A DNA stretch of 33,516 nucleotides from Grimontia marina (lineage in GTDB: Bacteria; Pseudomonadota; Gammaproteobacteria; Enterobacterales; Vibrionaceae), in contig NZ_FIZY01000053.1 of the NCBI RefSeq assembly GCF_900060185.1, forward strand, positions 1-33,516, written 5' to 3'. Below, piece after piece: positions 1 through 6,544 of the stretch. Numbering within the stretch: position 1 is the stretch's first letter; each line of letters opens with the position of its first letter. The notes below the pieces were generated by a model, which was given only the letters and a program-made list of their open reading frames with translations, did not search any database and was not told the DNA's origin. Both the position numbers and the translations under genes were made by a program.

Positions 1-114
1 CTAGTTGCTACGCGCGGCTTTAACAAAGCGACGGTGGCCTTAGCGAACAAGCTTATACGGATAGCGTGGGTAGTTGTTACACGGCAAGAAACCTATAAAC
101 CAGTGACAGCATAA
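1..114 (+). CDS. IS110-family transposase, C-terminal 37 residues (partial)
   Basis: The frame is open from base 1 to the TAA at 112-114. It reads ATRGFNKATVALANKL then RIAWVV, ending in YKPVTA. The pattern R-G-x-N-K-A-T-V-A-L-A-N-K-x-x-R-I-A-W is typical of the extreme C-terminus of IS110/IS1111-family transposases, downstream of the transposase_20 domain with its conserved serine. The catalytic parts are outside the window, so activity cannot be judged. The protein would be a DEDD (RuvC-like) plus serine recombinase that acts with an RNA guide encoded in the element's non-coding end (knowledge of the family). Confidence 0.8.
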   Translation, partial: LVATRGFNKATVALANKLIRIAWVVVTRQETYKPVTA

Positions 115-187
115 GAAAGCATTAGAACAAAAGGAAATCACACCAAGGTTGCGAAGGCAACAGGCAAGATGAAAACAGGTCAGACCG

Positions 188-345
188 GCATACTGAAACC
201 CTGGCTATACCCGAGGCTCTAGAAGCCGATTGTTTGATAAGGCCAGTATGCGCGAAGTCTCATCAAGGCCAGAAGCAACGCTTCACAAACAGGCCGGATA
301 TATGAAAGCAAACCTGTCCCTTCAATCAAACCTGTCGTCTTGCAA
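188..345 (+). ncRNA. Candidate IS1111 guide RNA (bridge/seek RNA) region
   Basis: This lies in the non-coding end downstream of the transposase, where IS1111-type elements encode their guide RNA. An 8-bp perfect inverted pair, GCATACTG (188-195) and CAGTATGC (244-251), encloses a small hairpin GGCT/AGCC (215-218 and 224-227). An alternative pairing CTGGC (201-205) with GCCAG (242-246) is also possible. Further down are AAGC-aac-GCTT and competing ACAGG/CCTGT pairings. The structure and position are seen in the sequence; the RNA itself, its ends and its loops are inference. Confidence 0.35.
309..336 (+). repeat. 10-bp direct repeat in the IS110 non-coding end
   Basis: CAAACCTGTC occurs at 309-318 and again at 327-336, an 18-base offset. 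Both copies can pair with the upstream ACAGG at about 289-293, so they offer mutually exclusive hairpins within the suspected guide-RNA region. Confidence 0.7.
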
Positions 346-451
346 ACTAGGAGGAGACCATATATGGGTATAACGACTATTCCCACTGGTTTCTGGACTG
401 CAATCCTTTTAAACTTTGCAGTTCAGTAACCTCCAGCAAGAGACCTTTCAG

Positions 452-1882
452 GTGCATCCAAATATCAAGATCCCAGAATCGTTCTTAAACCAAATCGAAC
501 AGATTCTGCCTTCTCACCTTTCTATGACTGATTTCATCGAGTCTTGTAAACGTCCTTTGCGCAGAAGTCTTCGCGTGAATACGTTGAAAATCTCTGTCGA
601 TGACTTTCTGGGGCGCGCCAAAGAAAAAGGTTGGAAACTTTCGCCTGTACCATGGTGTGATACCGGGTTTTGGCTGGATGATTACGACGAAATCAAGGTT
701 CCACTGGGTAACACTGCAGAGCATATGGCAGGTCTGTTCTATATTCAGGAAGCGAGCTCAATGCTCCCCGTGACAGCACTGCTTGAAAATGACATTGAGT
801 TAAATCGTATATTGGATATGGCTGCAGCGCCGGGTTCCAAAACCACTCAGATTGCCGCTGCGCTCAACAATAAAGGCCTTTTGGTTGCCAATGAATACTC
901 AGCAAGCCGTATTAAGGTTCTACACGCCAACCTGCTTCGTTGTGGTGTCCTAAACTCCGCTCTAACAAACTACGATGGCCGCGTATTTGGTGACTGGTTG
1001 CCAGAAACCTTTGATGCAATTTTGCTGGATGCTCCATGTTCTGGAGAAGGCACTATTCGTAAAGACGCAGACGCATTCAGCAATTGGAGTCTGGAATCCG
1101 TTCAGGACATCGCAAATACCCAGCGCGATTTGGTAGTCAGTGCCTTTCACGCACTGAAGCCGGGTGGCACCATGGTTTATTCGACGTGCACGCTCAACCA
1201 TGATGAAAACCAGCACATTTGCCATTTCATCAAAGACACCTTTGGCAATGCCGTTGAGTTCCAACCTCTCAATGATCTGTTTGAAGGTGCTGATGCTGCT
1301 TGTACGGAGGAAGGTTTTCTCCATGTCTTCCCGCAGATTTTCGACAGTGAAGGCTTCTTCGTCGCCCGCCTGAAAAAAACCGACAGTGTTGGTTCGGAGA
1401 TGGTGAAAAAACGCCCCCGTAAATTTCCGTTCCAAAAGGCCAAACCTAAAGAGACAAACGATGTCGTAAAATCACTGGATGAAACACTAGGACTATCTGT
1501 TCCCGATTTTTCTAATGTTTGGCTTCGTGATAAAGAAGTCTGGATCTTCCCAGAACAGGTTGAAGACATTCTTCCTGAGATCAAATTTGACCGCATTGGT
1601 CTGAAGCTCGCTGAATCGCACAAGAAAGGTTACCGCTGGCAACACGAAACCATCATGGCGTTGGCAAAAGGCAACGAGCCAAAGTGTTTAGAGCTATCAG
1701 TAGAAGACGCTAAAGAATGGTATATGGGTCGAGATATTCGACCACAAGATCTTACCGGCGTGGGTGAAGTTATCGTTTGTTACCGTCATCAACCCATTGG
1801 CATCGGAAAATGGGTCAGCAACCGAATTAAAAATGGCCTTCCAAGAGAGTTAGTTAGAGACGTCAATCTATTTATTGAATAG
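452..1882 (+). CDS. rsmF: 16S rRNA (cytosine-C5)-methyltransferase RsmF
   Basis: This is a NOL1/NOP2/Sun-family enzyme that methylates C5 of cytosine 1407 (E. coli numbering) in 16S rRNA, using AdoMet, in the cytosol. The AdoMet loop DMAAAPGSKT and the two catalytic-cysteine motifs DAPCSGEG and STCTLN are intact. The C-terminal third matches the RsmF (YebU) extension, including KGYRWQHE, EWYMGRDI and PRELVRD near the end. From the GTG at 452 the protein has 476 residues, near the roughly 480 of E. coli. I chose this start because MHPNIKIPESFL aligns with the E. coli N-terminus; an in-frame TTG at 416 would add 12 residues that fit the family poorly. Neither start has a strong ribosome-binding site. 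The upstream DNA is the end of an IS110-family element, so the native promoter may have been displaced. Confidence 0.93.
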   Translation: MHPNIKIPESFLNQIEQILPSHLSMTDFIESCKRPLRRSLRVNTLKISVDDFLGRAKEKGWKLSPVPWCDTGFWLDDYDEIKVPLGNTAEHMAGLFYIQEASSMLPVTALLENDIELNRILDMAAAPGSKTTQIAAALNNKGLLVANEYSASRIKVLHANLLRCGVLNSALTNYDGRVFGDWLPETFDAILLDAPCSGEGTIRKDADAFSNWSLESVQDIANTQRDLVVSAFHALKPGGTMVYSTCTLNHDENQHICHFIKDTFGNAVEFQPLNDLFEGADAACTEEGFLHVFPQIFDSEGFFVARLKKTDSVGSEMVKKRPRKFPFQKAKPKETNDVVKSLDETLGLSVPDFSNVWLRDKEVWIFPEQVEDILPEIKFDRIGLKLAESHKKGYRWQHETIMALAKGNEPKCLELSVEDAKEWYMGRDIRPQDLTGVGEVIVCYRHQPIGIGKWVSNRIKNGLPRELVRDVNLFIE

Positions 1883-1915
1883 ACGATCCCTAAATTCTCA
1901 AGCATGAAACGCCGA

Positions 1916-1985
1916 AAGAGCCATGCGCGAGCTAAATTTTGAAGTGTTACAAATCTCCATTTAAACCAGTTAGCGCAAGGCTCTT
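1916..1985 (+). other. Long imperfect hairpin, possible small RNA or 3' processing structure
   Basis: AAGAGCC (1916-1922) pairs with GGCTCTT (1979-1985), then TGCGC (1924-1928) with GCGCA (1973-1977), then TAA with TTA after a four-base bulge: about 15 pairs around a 34-base loop. It sits between the rsmF stop and an intrinsic terminator 17 bases further on. It may be only the folded 3' UTR of rsmF; a separate small RNA ending at the terminator is possible but no promoter is evident. Confidence 0.4.
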
Positions 1986-2001
1986 ACGAGCCATTCCCCT
2001 A

Positions 2002-2034
2002 AGCCCGGAACAGGAATCGTTCCGGGCTCTTTTT
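2002..2034 (+). terminator. Rho-independent terminator after rsmF
   Basis: A ten-base perfect stem, AGCCCGGAAC (2002-2011) with GTTCCGGGCT (2019-2028), encloses a seven-base loop and is followed by CTTTTTG. It ends plus-strand transcription between rsmF and the convergent gene at 2128-2979. Confidence 0.9.
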
Positions 2035-2127
2035 GTTTGACAAACTTCAACAAAGATCAGTCACAAAAACACAAAAAAGCCGCTTTCGCGACCTTTATGA
2101 ATTCGACTAAGCAATAAAACAGGTCAT

Positions 2128-2979
2128 TTACTTGATGAGGTAAATACCATCTTTTTCGATTCGGATTCTACGTTCTTTGTAGAGTCCGCCGATGGTTTTC
2201 TTAAACGTCGCCTTACTGGTTCGGAACAGTTCGAAAATCTGATCAGGACTGCTCTTATCATTGACAGGCAGGAATCCGCCTTTGCGATCGAGCGTCCGAA
2301 TGATTTTCTCTGATAGGTCGTCCACCTTGCCTTTACCCAGTTTCTGCAGCGAGAGATCAATTTTGCCATCTTCTCTGATCTGCTTTATGTAGGCTTTTAG
2401 GTTTTTACCGATGAAGAGCTTGCCAAACACTTCCGATTTGAACAGTAATCCCCAATGTGCATCGTTCACAGCACATTTGTAACCTAACTCAGTTTCCTCG
2501 GCCACAGTCACGTGTACCTGATCGCCTTTTTTATAACGCGCGGGCGTTTTATCTAAGAACTTATTGAATTTGGTAGAACCAACAATACGACCAGATGCAT
2601 TATCTACGTAAAGGAAAACCAGATAATCCCTGCCTTCTTGCATCTTAATACGCTGTTCACTGAATGGAACCAGCAGATCTTTTGGCAGTCCCCAGTTAAG
2701 GAAAGCACCAACAGCTTTAGTGTTGATACATTTCAGCTTGGCAAACTGACCGACTTGAGCAAGCGGTGTCTCAGTCGTTGCAATGACATCGTCTACCGAA
2801 TCAAAGTAGATAAACACTTCGATCTCATCGCCAATTCGAGTACCTTTTGGCACATAGCGTTTTGGCAGCAGGATATTGCCGTATTCATCTCCGCCGTCGA
2901 CAAATACGCCGAACTCGACTTCTTTCACCACGGTAAGATGGTTCAACTGACCGATTTTAATCATTGATGCGTTGCTCAT
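2128..2979 (-). CDS. S1-like RNA-binding protein, CvfB/YitL family
   Basis: The 283-residue protein has the layout of the CvfB family: tandem S1-type OB folds followed by a small winged-helix domain. The N-terminal S1-like unit (about 5-65) shows VKEVEFGVFVDGGD and GNILLPKRYVP; a second (about 70-135) shows GAFLNWGLPKDLLVPFSEQ; a third (about 145-215) shows VAEETELGYKCAVN and HWGLLFKSEVF. The last 60 residues (SPDQIFELFRTSKATFKK, then GGLYKERRIRI) form the winged helix. CvfB of Staphylococcus binds RNA and affects virulence gene expression; the role in Vibrionaceae is not established. It is convergent with rsmF and has no operon partner. Confidence 0.85.
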   Translation of the reverse strand: MSNASMIKIGQLNHLTVVKEVEFGVFVDGGDEYGNILLPKRYVPKGTRIGDEIEVFIYFDSVDDVIATTETPLAQVGQFAKLKCINTKAVGAFLNWGLPKDLLVPFSEQRIKMQEGRDYLVFLYVDNASGRIVGSTKFNKFLDKTPARYKKGDQVHVTVAEETELGYKCAVNDAHWGLLFKSEVFGKLFIGKNLKAYIKQIREDGKIDLSLQKLGKGKVDDLSEKIIRTLDRKGGFLPVNDKSSPDQIFELFRTSKATFKKTIGGLYKERRIRIEKDGIYLIK

Positions 2980-3148
2980 TGGTTTTCTAACTGATGCGCA
3001 GTATACGAGATTTACGCCATGATGGTTGCAGTAATTTGATCACAAAAGCCTGATTGGTTCTTTATTGGGCGAGAGCTATATCCAATGCCCAAACGAAAAA
3101 CGCCACGAAATTGCATAGCGTTCAAATTCACTAAGCTGGAGCTATGAA

Positions 3149-3952
3149 TTATTGATACACCAACTCTACATTCGCACCTTCTGCCAACTCGATAATCGCT
3201 TTATCTGACTCCTGAGCCAACACCTGAACAGGCTTATCTGCCAGTTGCGTTTTACGAATGGTGTCTCTGATCAAGCTCTTAACCGCTTCGTTATGCTTGT
3301 TAAATGCATAAGGTAAGGCTTCATCACCAAAATCGACTGCCAGCGTAAACGCCGCCAGATTATCAACATCAATGATGATACCATCGAAGTAAGCTAACAG
3401 AGATTCAGCCAGTACAGCATTCGCTGGCAGCTGGCAGGCCAGAAGCACCTTTAGGCCATTAGCGCCACGACAAAGCCCCTGCTCTGCCAGCAAATCAATC
3501 ACGGTTGCGGCTTCGCTGGACGTGCGCACAAACGGCACAACAATCTCTAACGGAAGTTGCTTTTCCAGAATGGCTTTTTTCAATACTTCACACTCAAACA
3601 CGAAACCCGGCTTGCCCGCTTCGCTCGCATAACGAGAGACTCCGCGTAAGCCCATTGCTGGATTTGCCTCCTCTGGCTCGGAATCGGCACCTTTCAATTG
3701 TTTTAATGCCAGCGCACTTTGATCATTTAACATGACGCGAAATGGTCGATCACTGTTAGCTTTACATGCTCTTTCGAGCAACGACGCCAATATGTCCTTG
3801 GTTGCACTTCTGTCATCTAATGCTGACGGATGCGTCCCGACTGCATTGAGATATAAATCACCAAGAGAGACTAGTCCAATCGACGTGTTTTGATCTTCCA
3901 GTTGAGAGGGATTTTTAAGAACATGAGAATAGGTTAAATCCATTTGAGACAT
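3149..3952 (-). CDS. Orphan PEP-synthase-like C-terminal domain, catalytically degenerate
   Basis: The 267 residues resemble only the C-terminal PEP/pyruvate-binding TIM-barrel domain of phosphoenolpyruvate synthase (PpsA) and PPDK. Recognisable blocks are NPAMGLRGVSRY (substrate-binding Arg), FVFECEVLKKAI, LEIVVPFVRTSSEA, CRGANGLKVLLACQLPANA and AESLLAYFDGI. Two key elements have changed: the metal-binding GSNDL of PpsA is DVDNL here, and the catalytic Cys in the ICGQGPS segment is absent, the protein ending VLAQESDKAIIELAE then GANVELVYQ. The phosphohistidine and ATP-grasp domains are also missing, so PEP synthesis is very unlikely. A binding or regulatory role is inference. It is transcribed away from the DAHP synthase gene, whose enzyme also uses PEP. 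Confidence 0.7.
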   Translation of the reverse strand: MSQMDLTYSHVLKNPSQLEDQNTSIGLVSLGDLYLNAVGTHPSALDDRSATKDILASLLERACKANSDRPFRVMLNDQSALALKQLKGADSEPEEANPAMGLRGVSRYASEAGKPGFVFECEVLKKAILEKQLPLEIVVPFVRTSSEAATVIDLLAEQGLCRGANGLKVLLACQLPANAVLAESLLAYFDGIIIDVDNLAAFTLAVDFGDEALPYAFNKHNEAVKSLIRDTIRKTQLADKPVQVLAQESDKAIIELAEGANVELVYQ

Positions 3953-4279
3953 AGCGCACCAATACTGCCCTGTAGAAACTTAAGTGCCTGTTGCGGCAAG
4001 AAAAGGATGGATAATCGACGTTTATTCTTTGCAGCGACTGATTTTCGTCCATCTAGTTGAAAACATACTCACTGAGGCGTCTCGTTACAAGAGAAATCCG
4101 AAATGAATTTTCTATTTATAAAGACCACACAAAACTCGGCTGTTTAAGAATCTTTCCGGTTAAAACAAAGGCAATAGACAGAATAAATCGATGAAAGATC
4201 ACATCATGGCTTTTCTAGCACTTATTTTTTGCTATCTTACTGCCTTCGCAACGACACCGAAGTAAGGAAGGCAGAGTCC
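3953..4279. promoter_or_regulatory. Divergent intergenic region between the PpsA-like gene and the DAHP synthase
   Basis: These 327 bases separate two divergent genes and must hold both promoters. On the plus strand TATCTT (4233-4238) is a possible -10 about 40 bases before the ATG at 4280, but I see no good -35. I found no TrpR- or TyrR-like palindrome. Nothing else is recognisable. Confidence 0.35.
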
Positions 4280-5344
4280 ATGCCGATTAAAACTGACGAA
4301 CTAAGAACGCAACCTGTTGACACGCTGCCAACCCCTGCAGAACTGGAAGCAGAATCTCCACTTACAGACAGTGTTGCCCTAGACATCGCAGATGCCCGCA
4401 AACAAGCGGAAGACATTCTCACCGGTCGCGATAACCGATTACTCGTTGTCGTTGGCCCGTGTTCTATCCACGACCCAGATGCTGGTTTAGATTATGCAAA
4501 ACGCTTGAAAGTTCTAGCAGACCAGCACAAAGATACGCTTCATGTTGTTATGCGTACCTACTTTGAAAAACCGCGCACTGTTGTTGGCTGGAAAGGCATG
4601 ATCAATGATCCAGATCTTGATGGCAGCTGCAACCTCCGAGCTGGTCTGTTCAAAGCTCGGAAATTCCTCCTTGATGTCAATAAACTGGGTATGCCAACTG
4701 CGACCGAATTCCTTGATATGATCACCGGTCAGTACATCGCCGATCTGGTCACTTGGGGCGCCATTGGTGCGCGTACCACCGAATCACAAATCCATCGTGA
4801 AATGGCCTCTGCGCTTTCTTGTCCGGTAGGTTTTAAAAATGGTACTGACGGCAACATCAAAATCGCTATTGACGCAATTCGCTCAAGCCAGACTTCACAT
4901 CTGTTCTGCTCGCCTGACAAAAATGGGGTGATGACAATCTATCGCACCAGCGGCAACCCTTATGGTCACGTCATTTTGCGTGGCGGACACCAGCCTAACT
5001 ACTACAAAGCTGACGTTGAAAGCGCTGCTGCGAACCTTTCAGCATTTAATCTGACGTCTCGCCTGGTGGTAGATTTCAGCCATGCAAACTGTGAGAAGCA
5101 ACACCGTCGCCAATTGGATGTGGCTGCGGACATTTGCAATCAACTGGTTGAAGGCGATGCTTTCATTGCTGGCATCATGGCCGAAAGCTTCATCGAAGAA
5201 GGTAATCAGGCTGTAGACAAAGACAATATTTGTGGCCTCACATATGGCCAATCTATCACCGACCCATGTTTGGGCTGGGACGACACTGCTAAAATGCTCC
5301 AGATGCTCTCTGACGCCGTAGCAAAACGTAACAGCGCACTCTGA
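4280..5344 (+). CDS. aroH: 3-deoxy-7-phosphoheptulonate (DAHP) synthase, class I, AroH-like
   Basis: This enzyme condenses PEP and erythrose 4-phosphate, the first step of the shikimate pathway. The 354-residue protein has the metal-ligand and active-site motifs of class I DAHP synthases: GPCSIHD (Cys61), YFEKPRT, GARTTESQ.HRE, PVGFKNGTDG, DFSHAN and SITDPC.GW. Several stretches (DELRT, PTATEFLDM, SPDKNGVMTIY, SGNPYGH, CEKQHRRQL, LTYGQSITDPCLGW) match E. coli AroH better than AroG or AroF as I remember them. This suggests the Trp-sensitive paralogue, but feedback specificity cannot be read with certainty and aroG/aroF is the alternative name. The ATG at 4280 is preceded by AAGGAAGG at 4264-4271; a TTG at 4229 in the same frame is unlikely. 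Confidence 0.85.
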   Translation: MPIKTDELRTQPVDTLPTPAELEAESPLTDSVALDIADARKQAEDILTGRDNRLLVVVGPCSIHDPDAGLDYAKRLKVLADQHKDTLHVVMRTYFEKPRTVVGWKGMINDPDLDGSCNLRAGLFKARKFLLDVNKLGMPTATEFLDMITGQYIADLVTWGAIGARTTESQIHREMASALSCPVGFKNGTDGNIKIAIDAIRSSQTSHLFCSPDKNGVMTIYRTSGNPYGHVILRGGHQPNYYKADVESAAANLSAFNLTSRLVVDFSHANCEKQHRRQLDVAADICNQLVEGDAFIAGIMAESFIEEGNQAVDKDNICGLTYGQSITDPCLGWDDTAKMLQMLSDAVAKRNSAL

Positions 5345-5393
5345 GTTGGGAATGTGATAAGCTCGAACTTCAGTTAAATATCAGGAAATTACT

Positions 5394-5876
5394 ATGCCTT
5401 CTTTTGATATCGTTTCAGAAATCGATACCGTAGAGCTGAAAAACGCCGTAGACAACGCGAAGCGTGAGCTGTCTACCCGTTTTGACTTCCGCAATGTTGA
5501 AGCCAGCTTCGAACTCAATAAAGAAGTCGTGAAAGTTGCTGCTGAGTCAGATTTTCAGGTCAATCAGATGATGGATATCCTGCGCGGCAACCTCGCTAAA
5601 CGTGGTGTGGATGCACGAGCCATGGAGCCAAAAGACATGGTCCACTCCGGCAAGACTTTCTTCAGTGACGTGCATTTCAAAAACGGCATCGAGGCAGATG
5701 TTGCAAAGAAAATTGTCAAACTGATCAAAGAAGCCAAAATCAAAGTTCAGGCCCAGATCCAAGGTGAAAAACTTCGTGTCACCGGTAAGAAGCGCGATGA
5801 TCTTCAGGCAGCAATGCAAGTCGTGCGTGAAGCTGACTTGGGTCAGCCTTTCCAGTTCGATAACTTCCGCGACTAA
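5394..5876 (+). CDS. yajQ: Nucleotide-binding protein YajQ (DUF520)
   Basis: The 160-residue protein matches YajQ over its full length: [11 protein letters not shown] at the start, then [17 protein letters not shown] and [20 protein letters not shown], ending [11 protein letters not shown]. The fold is two alpha-beta domains. E. coli YajQ binds nucleotides and RNA, and homologues in Xanthomonas and Pseudomonas bind cyclic di-GMP and act with transcription factors; the role here is unknown. The gene lies 49 bases after the DAHP synthase, has AGGAAA before its ATG, and is closed by a strong terminator at 5895-5927, so it may be cotranscribed with the upstream gene. Confidence 0.93.
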   Translation: MPSFDIVSEIDTVELKNAVDNAKRELSTRFDFRNVEASFELNKEVVKVAAESDFQVNQMMDILRGNLAKRGVDARAMEPKDMVHSGKTFFSDVHFKNGIEADVAKKIVKLIKEAKIKVQAQIQGEKLRVTGKKRDDLQAAMQVVREADLGQPFQFDNFRD

Positions 5877-5894
5877 TTCCAGCTATTGAACATC

Positions 5895-5927
5895 AAAAGC
5901 CATTTACCTACCGGTAAATGGCTTTTT
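5895..5927 (+). terminator. Rho-independent terminator after yajQ
   Basis: AAAAGCCATTTACC (5895-5908) pairs perfectly with GGTAAATGGCTTTT (5913-5926) across a four-base loop, ending in a T run. It lies just upstream of the next gene's start at 5945. Confidence 0.9.
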
Positions 5928-5944
5928 GTTTCTTTGGAGACCCC

Positions 5945-6478
5945 ATGTCAAATATCGTATATATCGCAACCAGTTTAGATGGTTACATTGCAGATAAGGA
6001 TGGCAACTTAGATTGGCTGCATAGCATTCCCAACCCGGAACAGTCGGATTTTGGCTGGTCCGAATTTATGTCTGGCATTGATGGGTTGGTGATGGGCAGA
6101 ACCACCTTTGAAACAGTACTGGGATTTGACTGTGATTGGCCATATGCCAAACCCGTGTTTGTGCTTAGCAATACTATGAAAGAAATCCCTGACCCCCATA
6201 AAGACAAAGCTTCTTTGGTTTCAGGAGCACTGTCAGAGATCCTTAAACACCTCAATGAGCAAGGTTTCAAGAATCTTTATATCGATGGTGGAAAGACAGT
6301 ACAAAGCTTTCTGTCCGAAGATTTGATTGATGAGTTAATCATCACCCAAATCCCGGTATTGCTGGGCGTCGGAGCCAAGCTGTTTGGCGATTTAGAGCAT
6401 CGCCAACAGTTCGACCTGGTGAAAAGTGAAGTGCTGAACAACGCAATGGTGAAATCTCACTTCAAGCGTGTGAGATAG
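5945..6478 (+). CDS. Dihydrofolate reductase-family protein (RibD C-terminal domain fold)
   Basis: The 177-residue protein has the RibD_C/DHFR-like fold. It shows YIATSLDGYIADKDGNLDWL at the N-terminus, VMGRTTFE as the NADPH-binding segment, KPVFVLSNT, NLYIDGGKTVQSFL and the closing LIDELIITQIPVLLG, a pattern of stand-alone YyaP/YwjB-type reductases. True DHFR or riboflavin reductase activity is not implied and the substrate is unknown. The ATG at 5945 has TTTGGAGA before it; the frame is open further upstream, but that would run into the yajQ terminator, so it is rejected as a start. Confidence 0.85.
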   Translation: MSNIVYIATSLDGYIADKDGNLDWLHSIPNPEQSDFGWSEFMSGIDGLVMGRTTFETVLGFDCDWPYAKPVFVLSNTMKEIPDPHKDKASLVSGALSEILKHLNEQGFKNLYIDGGKTVQSFLSEDLIDELIITQIPVLLGVGAKLFGDLEHRQQFDLVKSEVLNNAMVKSHFKRVR

Positions 6479-6500
6479 ACTCCACCTAACTGACTGAAAA

Positions 6501-6529
6501 GAAAGGTCAGTGCCAATAGCTGGCCTTTC
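6501..6529. terminator. Bidirectional terminator between convergent genes
   Basis: GAAAGGTCAG (6501-6510) pairs with CTGGCCTTTC (6520-6529) with one G-U pair. On the minus strand it is followed by TTTCTTTTC, so it probably ends the HrpB-like gene; it may also stop plus-strand transcripts. Confidence 0.65.
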
Positions 6530-6544
6530 TACACAATAAACAGT

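Larger units (their letters stand above)
1..400 (+). mobile_element. IS110-family (IS1111-type) element, right end, partial
   Basis: The first 114 bases encode the C-terminus of an IS110-family DEDD transposase, followed by about 290 bases without a credible gene before rsmF. IS110-family members of the IS1111 group carry their long non-coding end downstream of the transposase, which fits this layout. The left end lies outside the window. The exact right boundary cannot be fixed because the family usually makes no target duplication and its inverted repeats are subterminal; I place it between about 375 and 415. The contig probably starts here because the element is multicopy. Confidence 0.7.

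Noticed and set aside
5918-5944. Upstream in-frame start for the DHFR-family gene
   Set aside because: The extra codons lie within the yajQ terminator hairpin, and the ATG at 5945 has a ribosome-binding site.
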